From: Candidatus Kryptoniota bacterium
GTDB lineage: Bacteria > Bacteroidota > Ignavibacteria > Kryptoniales > Kryptoniaceae
Length of the DNA: 64,000 nt
Direction: 5' to 3'
NCBI GenBank assembly: GCA_938074445.1
Contig: CALJEK010000005.1
Span: forward strand, 1-64,000
Part shown: piece after piece, positions 17,312 through 25,848 of the stretch
How the letters are laid out: each line of letters opens with the position of its first letter
How positions within the stretch are numbered: the first letter of the stretch is position 1
The notes under the pieces: generated by a model
Databases searched by the model: none
Told to the model about the DNA's origin: nothing
The model's input: only the letters and a program-made list of their open reading frames with translations
Made by a program: the position numbers and the translations under genes

Positions 17312-18832
17312 CTATTTTTCAGGTCTCATATGGGGGAATAAAATTACATCGCGAATCGTTCTTTGATTTGTCAATATCATCACAAGTCTATCAATGCCAA
17401 TTCCAAGTCCTGCTGTCGGAGGCATACCATATTCAAGCGCCCGAATGAAATCCTCATCTATAGCCATAGCTTCCTCGTCACCTTGAGCACGAAGCCTCGC
17501 CTGTTCCTCAAACCTTAAACGCTGATCAATCGGATCGTTTAACTCGCTAAAAGCATTACACACTTCCATTCCGCAGATTACAACCTCGAACCGTTCAACA
17601 AGCCTGGGGTTATTCCTATGCCTTTTAGCAAGAGGTGACATCTCCACGGGATAATCTATAACAAAGGTCGGTTGAATCAAATTTGGCTGGACAAGTTCAG
17701 AAAAGATTTCATCAATTATTTTTCCAGCGCCAATTTTTGAAGAAACATCAACGCCAAGCCGTGTGGCAATAGCCCTAAGTTCATCTTCAGACTTGCCTTC
17801 AAGATTTTCACCAGTATACTGCTTTAAAAGCTCAAACATTGGAGCTCTTCTCCAAGGTGGGGTTAAATCAATTTCATTATCCCCGAATTTTATTTTAGGC
17901 GTCTCATTGACACGCAGATTGACTTCATAGATTAAGTTCTCGGTAAACTCCATCATCCAATTGTAATCCTTATAAGCAACATACAATTCAAGCATTGTAA
18001 ACTCAGGGTTATGCATTCTATCCATTCCCTCATTTCTAAAATCTTTTCCAATTTCATAAACGCCATCAAATCCACCAACTATCAATCGTTTTAAATAAAG
18101 TTCATCCGCAATTCTTAAATACAAATCCATATCAAGTGCATTATGATGCGTTACAAAAGGTCTCGCAGTTGCTCCCCCATAAATGGGCTGAAGAATCGGT
18201 GTTTCAACCTCTATAAAACCATGCGAATCAAGAATCTCTCTAATTGAGCTTATTATCTTCGCACGCTTTATGAAAACTTGCTTAACCTCCGGATTTACAA
18301 TCAAATCTACATACCTTTGCCTATATCTCATCTCTTTATCTGTGAACGGGTCATAAACAATTCTGTTCCCTCGCTCGTCGATTTTCTCTTTAACAACGGG
18401 CAACGGGCGAATTGCCTTCGCGAGAACTTGATAATCTTCAACTTTTACAGTTATTTCCCCAGTTTTGGTCCTGAAAACCTCACCTTTAACTCCAATTATA
18501 TCTCCGATGTCAAGCAACCTTAAAATATCATATTTATCCCCAAGGACATCCTTTTTGAAATAAACTTGAATTTTACCTTTTGAATCTTGAATATGCGAAA
18601 ATGTAGCTTTGCCCATTCTTCTGATTGACATAATTCTTCCTGCCACGGACACATTCATCGGCTGGTCGTCATCTTTGAAATTTTGCAAAATCTCCACCGA
18701 GTAAGCATTCACAGGAAACTCATACGGATAGGGGTTGATCCCAAGCTTTTTAAGCTCTTCAAGTTCCTCAATTCGTCTCTTCATCAATTGGTTAAATTCT
18801 TCCCAGTATTTAAGTTTAAGTTCGTCGTGCAA
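17312..18832 (-). CDS. lysS: Lysyl-tRNA synthetase (class II)
   Basis: 506 aa. An N-terminal OB-fold anticodon domain (about 60-170) precedes the class II core, with motif 2 ([18 protein letters not shown]) and C-terminal motif 3 ([14 protein letters not shown]). It charges tRNA-Lys. The open frame begins with TTG 18832; ATG 18784 (Met17, [11 protein letters not shown]) would also give a complete enzyme. It leads a leftward run with GH57 directly abutting its stop codon. Confidence 0.96.
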   Translation of the reverse strand: MHDELKLKYWEEFNQLMKRRIEELEELKKLGINPYPYEFPVNAYSVEILQNFKDDDQPMNVSVAGRIMSIRRMGKATFSHIQDSKGKIQVYFKKDVLGDKYDILRLLDIGDIIGVKGEVFRTKTGEITVKVEDYQVLAKAIRPLPVVKEKIDERGNRIVYDPFTDKEMRYRQRYVDLIVNPEVKQVFIKRAKIISSIREILDSHGFIEVETPILQPIYGGATARPFVTHHNALDMDLYLRIADELYLKRLIVGGFDGVYEIGKDFRNEGMDRMHNPEFTMLELYVAYKDYNWMMEFTENLIYEVNLRVNETPKIKFGDNEIDLTPPWRRAPMFELLKQYTGENLEGKSEDELRAIATRLGVDVSSKIGAGKIIDEIFSELVQPNLIQPTFVIDYPVEMSPLAKRHRNNPRLVERFEVVICGMEVCNAFSELNDPIDQRLRFEEQARLRAQGDEEAMAIDEDFIRALEYGMPPTAGLGIGIDRLVMILTNQRTIRDVILFPHMRPEK

Positions 18833-18926
18833 TTTTAAAGTTCTTTTGTTTTTTATTGTTTTTAATTTAATTAAATTTCAGAAAAAAATGAAAACGCTTC
18901 CATTACAAACACAAAAAGGAATAAAG

Positions 18927-19136
18927 ATGAAAATCTCTCCCAAAACTTTCAATTTGATAACCTACATAAGTCTGGCGATTTTAATCTTGCTTCTCGTCGG
19001 AATGTTAACCAAAATTATTCCGCCGGAGTATTACATCCACACTTTAATTGTCGCAATTGCTCTTTTTGTTCTTCGAATAATCCTTCGCATTCAAATGATA
19101 GGGCAATCAAAATCTAAATCTGAAAATGAAAAATAA
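18927..19136 (+). CDS. 69-aa two-helix membrane protein
   Basis: Starts at ATG 18927 after AAAGGAATAAAG; an upstream in-frame ATG at 18888 is less well placed. Residues about 9-30 (LITYISLAILILLLVGMLTKII) and 36-55 form two hydrophobic helices, with a charged C-terminal tail. No family recognised. It overlaps the start of the aldolase gene by 11 nt, so the two are probably translated together. Confidence 0.62.
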   Translation: MKISPKTFNLITYISLAILILLLVGMLTKIIPPEYYIHTLIVAIALFVLRIILRIQMIGQSKSKSENEK

Positions 19137-19800
19137 AGGGAGTTTGAGAGAAAAGGAAAAACTTATTTCAGAGATAGTTGAAATTTCGCACTTGATTTAT
19201 CAAAAAGGTTTTGTCAGTGCAACTGACGGCAAAATATCCGCACGCCTCGAAAATGGGAATATCATTTGCACGCCTACTTCAATAAGCAAAGGTGAATTAA
19301 AAAAGTCTCAAATTGTTGAGGTCGATCCAGAAGGAAATTTAGTTTATGGCATATACAAGCCCTCGACGGAGATTAAAATGCACCTTTTCATTTACAAGCA
19401 AAGAAAGGACATCAACGCGATTGTGCACGCACACCCACCCTTTGCGACCGCCTTTGCAACCGCTGCCCTATCGCTCGAAGGTTTCACTCTTCCAGAGGTA
19501 ATTATCAATCTCGGGAAAATACCGCTCGCAAAGTATGCAACTCCTTCAACTGATGAAGTTCCATTGTCAATTCAACCATTTATAGAAAATTGCGATGCTT
19601 TCTTACTTCAAAATCATGGTGCCGTCACACTTGGCACAAATCTAAAAGATGCATACTTTAAAATGGAAAAACTTGAACATTATGCGATGGTAGTTTTACT
19701 CGCCAGAATCCTCGGCGGTGAAAAAAACTTATCTAACGAGGACCTGAAGAAACTTTCAGACATAAGTTTAAAAATATATGGAAAGAAAATTAAAATTTAA
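19126..19800 (+). CDS. Class II aldolase/adducin-domain protein (fuculose-phosphate aldolase-like)
   Basis: 224 aa. The zinc-binding HAHP (about 99-102) and a later NHGAVTLG (about 164-171) with a conserved Glu between (TLPEV) match class II aldolases such as FucA, AraD and MtnB. Substrate cannot be fixed from sequence. It has no sugar-kinase or isomerase neighbours: the gene sits between a small membrane protein and ddl, 5 nt before the latter. Confidence 0.83.
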   Translation: MKNKGSLREKEKLISEIVEISHLIYQKGFVSATDGKISARLENGNIICTPTSISKGELKKSQIVEVDPEGNLVYGIYKPSTEIKMHLFIYKQRKDINAIVHAHPPFATAFATAALSLEGFTLPEVIINLGKIPLAKYATPSTDEVPLSIQPFIENCDAFLLQNHGAVTLGTNLKDAYFKMEKLEHYAMVVLLARILGGEKNLSNEDLKKLSDISLKIYGKKIKI

Positions 19801-19805
19801 CTTTT

Positions 19806-20834
19806 ATGCGAGAAATTAAAGTTGCTGTATTACTTGGTGGAACCTCACCCGAAAGAGATGTTTCAATAATCTCCGGGAAATATGTCACGCAAGGTTTAAG
19901 AGAGGCTGGTTACATCGTTAAACCAATTGATCCAGCCCTCGGGATAAATCAGCCTGAAAACGAAGAGGAACTTTTCATAAGCGCAATAAGAGAAACACCG
20001 CCAACCGAAGAAGAACTGGCAAGGTATTCCAATAAAAATGTAATTGAATGCATCAATTCATATTTGTTTGATGATATTGATGTAGTTTTCATAATTTTGC
20101 ATGGCAAATGGGGGGAAGATGGAACAGTTCAAGCACTTCTCGATCTACGAGGTATAAAATACACGGGCTCGGGTGTTCTTGCAAGCGCAATTGGAATTGA
20201 TAAGAATATGTCGAAAATCGTCTTTAAACATCATGGAGTTCAAACACCGGATTGGTTCGTGATAAGAAAAAATAAAATCGACATAAAGGAAATTCAAAGA
20301 AAAATAGAAAAAACATTTTCATACCCCTGCGTTGTTAAACCCAACGACCAAGGTTCCACCGTTGGTCTTACCGTTGTCAAATGCCCAGAAGAAGTTGAAC
20401 CCGCAATTGAACTTGCGTTTAAGTATTCAGATCTTATTTTGGTCGAGGATTTCATCGAAGGCAAAGAATTAACAGTTGGAATTCTTGGAAACATGGCTTT
20501 GCCAGTTATTGAAATAATTCCCAAGGGCGGGATCTATGATTATTACCACAAATATACAAAAGGCGCGACTGAATATATCGTCCCAGCGGAGATACCCGAA
20601 AAGTGGAGCACGGCACTTAAAGAACAAGCTCTAATCGCGTTTGAATCAATAGGTTGCAAGGGTTTTGCAAGGGTTGATTTTAGAGTTAAAGAAAACGGGG
20701 AAATTTATTGCCTTGAAATCAACACCATCCCCGGTATGACCGGAACGAGCCTTGTTCCCAAGGCTGCAAGAGCTGCTGGTATTGAGTTCCCTGAACTTGT
20801 GGATAAAATCGTCAAACTCGCTCTTGAAAAATAG
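19806..20834 (+). CDS. ddl: D-alanine--D-alanine ligase
   Basis: 342 aa ATP-grasp enzyme. VLLGGTSPERDVSIISG at the N-terminus, HGKWGEDG, KPNDQGSTVGLT (ATP lid) and the C-terminal CLEINTIPGMTGTSLVPKAA are diagnostic. It makes the D-Ala-D-Ala dipeptide for peptidoglycan. The carboxy end converges on the TIGR03545 gene with only 2 nt between stops. No ribosome site is obvious, so coupling to the aldolase gene is possible. Confidence 0.95.
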   Translation: MREIKVAVLLGGTSPERDVSIISGKYVTQGLREAGYIVKPIDPALGINQPENEEELFISAIRETPPTEEELARYSNKNVIECINSYLFDDIDVVFIILHGKWGEDGTVQALLDLRGIKYTGSGVLASAIGIDKNMSKIVFKHHGVQTPDWFVIRKNKIDIKEIQRKIEKTFSYPCVVKPNDQGSTVGLTVVKCPEEVEPAIELAFKYSDLILVEDFIEGKELTVGILGNMALPVIEIIPKGGIYDYYHKYTKGATEYIVPAEIPEKWSTALKEQALIAFESIGCKGFARVDFRVKENGEIYCLEINTIPGMTGTSLVPKAARAAGIEFPELVDKIVKLALEK

Positions 20835-20836
20835 GT

Positions 20837-22690
20837 CTATCTTTTAAAGATATTCTCAAGTATTTTTGAACCCCTATTTTTAATTTCTTTATCAAGCTCT
20901 TTAAGTTTTTCCTCCCTTAATTTCTCGACATTACCGACAAGCAAACTATATCCCTCAAACTCCTGAGTGAGTTTTTTAACCTCAACCTCAATTCTATCAT
21001 AAAATTCTTTCTTATATTTTTCGAGCTTTTCCAACGCTATAGCTTCTGCTTCCCTTTTCAATTGCTCTATTTCTCTTCCAACAGCCTCCTTAAAACCTAA
21101 TGTTAACTGTCTATCAAGGCTCGAACTTAAACTCACTTTTAATCTGCCATCACCAATTTCAATACCGCCATTCACATCAAAAGCGTTAACTGCCCCAAAT
21201 GTATTTTTAATAACATTAAACAACTTCTCCTCATATATATTTGAAGCAACGAAGGTCTGAAAAACAAAACTCGGCTTAAAGAAGACAACTTGGAAATTAG
21301 ATTTGAAATTCAAACCCTGCTTGAAAAGATTAAAAGTTATATTACCTCTTGAATTCTCAACCTTAACCGGGAGATACTTTATTGAATGATCAAAATTAAA
21401 ATCTGAAATCGGGAGATCTTCGATCTTGAAATTTAAAGATTGATTTGATGGGATATGACGAAAATCAAGCGTTAGATTAAGTTCGAACTTTGCTTTATCA
21501 GGTCGAATCCCGGTAATAACTACATTAGTTGGCTGTCCAATTAATTTCGGTTGTGAACTCACATTGCTTATTTCACCTTGAATCGAAAAACCAGCATTTG
21601 TCTCACCAGATAAAACGCATCTCTTTAACCAAAAATTGGGCAAAGCTTGTTCCTTAACAAAATGAATGTCTTGACCTTTTAATCTTGGTGGCTTTTTCTC
21701 CTTTTCAGGTTTTAAGGATTGCACCTTTTCTACATACTTCTCCGCAATATCGGAATACTTCGAATACGTGAGATAATAGGAGAAAAGTTTCGGTCCAATA
21801 AGGTACTTGACCAAGTTTAAAGTTGAGATATCTGGAAGCTTTGCAAAATTTTTGACTGACTCCAAGTCCATTTTAATTTGGGTATAAAGTTCGTCTTTTA
21901 ACTGATTCACCTTGTTCGGATAACTTCTAATTTCATTTAATTTCGCCTCATATTTACTTTTTATCTCTTTAATCTGCTTAATGCTACCGTCAACTGTCTC
22001 ATATGTTGATTTCAAGTCGTTTAAAGTTTTAATTGCGCTTGGATTTATCCCCTTTAAATTTGTCTCTATCTCTTTTAACTTATTAACATCCTCCCTCAAG
22101 CTAGCAAGGTCACTTTCAAATTTTCGCACTTCGCTATAAACAACATTTTTTATTGAATCGAACTTAGTTGGGGTCCCAAAATTGATTTGGTCGATAATAT
22201 CTTTTGGCTTAATCGCCTTAATATCAGATATAAACTCAAAAGCCGGGGCTTTCTTTACCTCGCTTATTAAAAATGCAAACTGCTGTTCAAAAAAGCTTGG
22301 TTTTTCAGACTTTGGCTTTGCTTTTTTCGGAAGTCGCCCATCAGTTTTTCTATCTGTAAATGTTCTTATGTTTAGTATCTTCATACTCTCTATAACTACC
22401 TTTTTCTTAAGGAGTGCTGACGGGGAAAGTTTAAACTCAACATAACCAGTCTCTATCATATTCTTCATGGTGTGCTCTGGATGCGTTACTTGAATCCTCT
22501 TCCAGCTTATGGTGGTTTTTAGCAAAGAAACATCAAGCCCATCAATTTCAACTTTTGCCCCAACTAAGTTTGAACCCGCTTTCTCAAGTTGATTTTCAAG
22601 CCACCTATCAGTGAAAAAAATATTAAGCAAGATAAAAATCAGTATGACGACGCCAAGAAATATAACCCCAGATTTTCTTATGTATTTCAT
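20837..22690 (-). CDS. TIGR03545-family envelope protein
   Basis: 617 aa. A single N-terminal membrane helix (about 8-28) is followed by an AsmA-like block (VEIDGLDVSLLKTTISWKRI), a long coiled-coil middle (about 165-270), beta-rich segments, and a Lys/Glu-rich C-terminal coil. The pattern and its partner next door match TIGR03545, a rare conserved family of unknown function that occurs with TIGR03546. The topology puts most of the chain in the periplasm. The start overlaps the stop of the TIGR03546 gene by 4 nt (ATGA), indicating coupled translation. Confidence 0.75.
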   Translation of the reverse strand: MKYIRKSGVIFLGVVILIFILLNIFFTDRWLENQLEKAGSNLVGAKVEIDGLDVSLLKTTISWKRIQVTHPEHTMKNMIETGYVEFKLSPSALLKKKVVIESMKILNIRTFTDRKTDGRLPKKAKPKSEKPSFFEQQFAFLISEVKKAPAFEFISDIKAIKPKDIIDQINFGTPTKFDSIKNVVYSEVRKFESDLASLREDVNKLKEIETNLKGINPSAIKTLNDLKSTYETVDGSIKQIKEIKSKYEAKLNEIRSYPNKVNQLKDELYTQIKMDLESVKNFAKLPDISTLNLVKYLIGPKLFSYYLTYSKYSDIAEKYVEKVQSLKPEKEKKPPRLKGQDIHFVKEQALPNFWLKRCVLSGETNAGFSIQGEISNVSSQPKLIGQPTNVVITGIRPDKAKFELNLTLDFRHIPSNQSLNFKIEDLPISDFNFDHSIKYLPVKVENSRGNITFNLFKQGLNFKSNFQVVFFKPSFVFQTFVASNIYEEKLFNVIKNTFGAVNAFDVNGGIEIGDGRLKVSLSSSLDRQLTLGFKEAVGREIEQLKREAEAIALEKLEKYKKEFYDRIEVEVKKLTQEFEGYSLLVGNVEKLREEKLKELDKEIKNRGSKILENIFKR

Positions 22691-23214
22691 AACTCGCTCA
22701 AAGATTTAATTTTCTCATAAAGTTGGTAAATCTTCGAAGCTTTAACTACTTTTATAATTGGCAATTTTTGAATATGCGGATCAACTTTTTCGCGGTAATT
22801 TTTTACAAGCCATTTGCTTGATAAATAAACAGGAACGAAAAGTAAAATGGAAATGACCGTGCTACCCATAACCACAGTATTATAGAATCTTGTAAATGGA
22901 ACAACTGGCGCTTGGTAAAGCGATACCCAGGTGGGTCTCAAAAAATCAAATTCAACAAGTATTTTATAGCCCAGAGAATGTAAAAAGGGATCAAAAATAT
23001 AAGCCACAGAACCAAATAATGCTATTCCTAAAAACACAGCACCAAAATTAACATTTAATATGATGACAATAATCCAAATCAGGAAGCTATGCAGCGTATT
23101 CCATGGTATAAGTCCAAGACACATACCAAACGCAAAACCTGCTGAAACTTGACCTGGGGTTCCTTGAGACCGCAAAATTTTTATGATTTTTGCTATTAGC
23201 TGTAGAACTGGCAT
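22687..23214 (-). CDS. TIGR03546-family membrane protein (DUF2062-like)
   Basis: 175 aa. The segment GTPGQVSAGFAFGMCLGLIPWN and the following hydrophobic helices resemble DUF2062, and the family-level match is TIGR03546. Three or four membrane helices are visible (about 25-75 and 115-135), with a short charged C-terminus. It lies 21 nt after lpdA and is translationally coupled to the TIGR03545 gene, the constant partner of this family. Function is unknown; together they look like an inner-membrane component plus a periplasmic component. Confidence 0.75.
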   Translation of the reverse strand: MPVLQLIAKIIKILRSQGTPGQVSAGFAFGMCLGLIPWNTLHSFLIWIIVIILNVNFGAVFLGIALFGSVAYIFDPFLHSLGYKILVEFDFLRPTWVSLYQAPVVPFTRFYNTVVMGSTVISILLFVPVYLSSKWLVKNYREKVDPHIQKLPIIKVVKASKIYQLYEKIKSLSEL

Positions 23215-23235
23215 AGGAAATCCGGAATTTAAATT

Positions 23236-24642
23236 TTAGATATGTATAGCTTCCTTTAAAGCATCTGCAGATGCTTCCATCAGAGTTTCAGATAAAGTCG
23301 GGTGAGCATGAATTGTCTTAGCAATTTCAAACGCCGTGCCCTCAAGAGTCTTCGTCACACCAAACTCTGCTATCAACTCAGTTGCCTCGGGACCGACGAT
23401 ATGAGCCCCGAGCAATTCACCATATTTTGCATCAAATATAACCTTTACCATCCCCTCCGTTTCACCAAGAGCAAGGGATTTTCCATTTGCTCTGAAAGGA
23501 AATTTTCCAACTCTGATTTCATATCCGAGTTCAATAGCCTTTTGTTCTGTTAATCCAATACTTGCAACTTGGGGAATGCAGTATGTGCAACTCGGTATGT
23601 TGTTATAATCAATTGGCAAAGTCTCAACACCAGCTATATTTTCAACGCATCTAATTCCCTCAGCCGAAGCAACATGCGCAAGAAGCGGTGGTCCAATTAC
23701 ATCACCAATTGCGTAAACCCCGTCAACATTTGTTTTATACGTTTTTTTATCTACTTTAATAAATGTATTTTCGACTTCAACACCGACGTTTTCAAGCCCA
23801 ATTTCATCCGTATTTCCCCTCACGCCAATTGCTACAAGTGCAACATCTGCTTTTAAAGTTTCTTCCACATTCCCTTTTTCAATTTTTACAACAGCGGAAT
23901 TACTTTCCTGAGCAGCGGAAATAACTTTTGTTTCAGTTAAAATCTCAATTCCCGATCTTTGAAATGACTTTGCAAGTACATCGGTTATCTCTTTATCTTC
24001 ATTGGGCAAAATCGAAGGCATCATTTCTATTAAAGTTATTTTTGTCCCGAAAGAATTATAAAAGTAAGCAAATTCAACACCGATTGCTCCAGCTCCAATT
24101 ATTATCATTGACTTTGGGGGTTCCTCAAGCAACATTGCCTCTTTACTGGTAATGACAAATTTACGATCCACTTTAATCCCAGGTATTTCCTTCGGACGCG
24201 CGCCTGTTGCGATGATTATGTTTTTTGTTTCAATTTCCATTTCATTTTTATCACCCTTAACCCCAACGACGTTGCGATTTAAGATAAAACCTTCACCAGA
24301 AATTTTGGTCACGTTGTTCTTTTTGAGCAAAAATTCAACCCCCCTTGTTAATCTTTCCGCAACCTGCCTGCTTCTTTGAATTATTTTTTTAAAATCAAAT
24401 CCCAAATCCCCAATCTTCAAACCAAACTCATCTGCCCTTTTCATAAGATTATATAGTTCAGCCGATTTTAAAAGTGCTTTTGTCGGGATACAACCCCAAT
24501 TAAGACATATACCACCCACACGATCTTTTTCAATCAAAGCAGTTTTAAAGCCAAGCTGTGATGCCCTGATAGCAGCAACATAGCCCCCGGGACCACCACC
24601 TATTACCACAACATCAAATTTTTCAGACATAATGATAGACAT
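23236..24642 (-). CDS. lpdA: Dihydrolipoyl dehydrogenase
   Basis: 468 aa. FAD-binding VVVIGGGPGGYVAA near residues 11-24, the redox pair Cys46/Cys51 in GGICLNWGCIPTK, an NAD-binding IGAGAIGVEFA, and C-terminal HAHPTLSE with the active-site His are all present. It is the E3 subunit of 2-oxoacid dehydrogenase and glycine-cleavage complexes, yet no E1/E2 gene is adjacent. Met5 (MSEKFD) is an alternative start. A candidate promoter lies at 24666-24694. Confidence 0.96.
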   Translation of the reverse strand: MSIIMSEKFDVVVIGGGPGGYVAAIRASQLGFKTALIEKDRVGGICLNWGCIPTKALLKSAELYNLMKRADEFGLKIGDLGFDFKKIIQRSRQVAERLTRGVEFLLKKNNVTKISGEGFILNRNVVGVKGDKNEMEIETKNIIIATGARPKEIPGIKVDRKFVITSKEAMLLEEPPKSMIIIGAGAIGVEFAYFYNSFGTKITLIEMMPSILPNEDKEITDVLAKSFQRSGIEILTETKVISAAQESNSAVVKIEKGNVEETLKADVALVAIGVRGNTDEIGLENVGVEVENTFIKVDKKTYKTNVDGVYAIGDVIGPPLLAHVASAEGIRCVENIAGVETLPIDYNNIPSCTYCIPQVASIGLTEQKAIELGYEIRVGKFPFRANGKSLALGETEGMVKVIFDAKYGELLGAHIVGPEATELIAEFGVTKTLEGTAFEIAKTIHAHPTLSETLMEASADALKEAIHI

Positions 24643-24665
24643 TTTTGTTTTAAAAACTTTACAAA

Positions 24666-24694
24666 AATTTAAAAAATAGAATGTGAAAATTCAA
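24666..24694 (-). promoter_or_regulatory. Candidate promoter of lpdA
   Basis: Minus strand TTGAAT (24689-24694), 17-base spacer, TAAATT (24666-24671), about 24 nt before the lpdA start. Confidence 0.5.
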
Positions 24695-24730
24695 AGGAAG
24701 GTTACAATTCGAGCGAGAGAGATTGGAAAT

Positions 24731-24754
24731 AAAAAGCGGGGCAAAACGCCCCGC
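24731..24754 (-). terminator. Rho-independent terminator of the surface-protein operon
   Basis: A stem of GCGGGGC (24736-24742) and GCCCCGC (24748-24754) around a 5-base loop is followed on the minus strand by a TTTTT run (24735-24731). It sits 11 nt past the stop of the PorV-like gene. Confidence 0.85.
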
Positions 24755-24764
24755 CAGATTTGAA

Positions 24765-25787
24765 TTAAAATCCTACTTTAAGATTAAATAAATGATTCGC
24801 GCTAAAATATTTTACAGGAACATAAGCATAATCAAAAGTTAACTTCAACCCAACCAAACTCTCCGTATTTATACCAGCTCCGAGCGTGTAATTATGCCAA
24901 ATCGATGAAACATCACCCGTTTTACTATAATTATAACCAGCCCTTACGAAGAATACGTTTCTGAAAGAATATTCAAATCCAAACTTATACGCATCAATCG
25001 CATAGAAATTATTTGCTTGATAAGTTCCAGTTAAAAATAAATTGCTGAGTTCACCAATTGAAGAATTATACCCGAGCCCTATTTCAAAAGAAGTAGGCAT
25101 CGGGAAAGAGGCAGCCTCAATTTTGTAAAATGTGAGACCTCTTTCAGACCCAGGGACCGCAGCTTGAACCCAAAGCCCCGAACCGCCATATTTCATCGTT
25201 GGACCTATATTCTTTACAACAACGCCAAGTTGAAGTCCAGGAATATTTAACATATTTCTATACTGAACACCAGCATCAAATGCAAAACCATTAGCGCTAA
25301 CTCTACCGAATGACTCACTTACAAAGTTAAAATTAGCACCAACGGAAACACGGTCTGATAGCTTTTTTGAATATGTTACGCCAACGATGAAAAAGTTTGG
25401 ACTTATTATTTCACCTGTTCCATCAGGTTGAAATTCATTCGTAACAGGTATATCTCCAAGGTCAAAAGCCCTCAAGGATAACCCAATTGAACCGAATCCG
25501 AATTTACCAACTAAAGCAAGATAATTTATTCCGATATCAGCGATATATTTTCGATATGAAAACATCGCCTGACCATTTCCAACAAGCCAATCAACCCCGC
25601 TTGGATTCCAAGTTATCGCTTCAACTCCATCAGCTAATATTCCTGATGCACCGCCCATTGCGGTATATCTCGCACCAATTGGTATAGTAAGCTCAGGCGC
25701 AGCGGATGTTCCAGCCTTCGACTGTGAAAAAGCCTGAACTGAACTTAGGAGAATTGCCAACGCTATTATTAGATAATTTTTTCTCAT
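24765..25787 (-). CDS. PorV/PorQ-family outer-membrane protein
   Basis: 340 aa. The signal peptide (1-21, ending FSQS) precedes the PorV signature GARYTAMGGASG...ITWNPSGVDWL, then a beta-barrel ending in a C-terminal aromatic (KVGF). The ribosome site GTGGAG is 8 nt before the ATG. It is the last gene of the operon, next to a protein with a type IX-style sorting tail, so an outer-membrane shuttle or assembly partner for that protein is the natural reading, by analogy with PorV. Confidence 0.85.
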   Translation of the reverse strand: MRKNYLIIALAILLSSVQAFSQSKAGTSAAPELTIPIGARYTAMGGASGILADGVEAITWNPSGVDWLVGNGQAMFSYRKYIADIGINYLALVGKFGFGSIGLSLRAFDLGDIPVTNEFQPDGTGEIISPNFFIVGVTYSKKLSDRVSVGANFNFVSESFGRVSANGFAFDAGVQYRNMLNIPGLQLGVVVKNIGPTMKYGGSGLWVQAAVPGSERGLTFYKIEAASFPMPTSFEIGLGYNSSIGELSNLFLTGTYQANNFYAIDAYKFGFEYSFRNVFFVRAGYNYSKTGDVSSIWHNYTLGAGINTESLVGLKLTFDYAYVPVKYFSANHLFNLKVGF

Positions 25788-25818
25788 AGTTCAAACTCCA
25801 CTTTTTTATTTTTTAAAG

Positions 25819-25838
25819 AACCGCCCCGAAGGGCGGTT
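25819..25838 (-). terminator. Intercistronic UUCG hairpin (weak terminator or RNA stabiliser)
   Basis: AACCGCCC and GGGCGGTT (8-bp perfect stem) enclose TTCG as read on the minus strand, an extra-stable tetraloop. The following bases are CTTTAAAAAATAAAAAAG, not a U-run, so it is a poor terminator. It lies between the large secreted protein gene and the PorV-like gene and may tune their ratio. Confidence 0.55.
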
Positions 25839-25848
25839 GTTCAAATTT

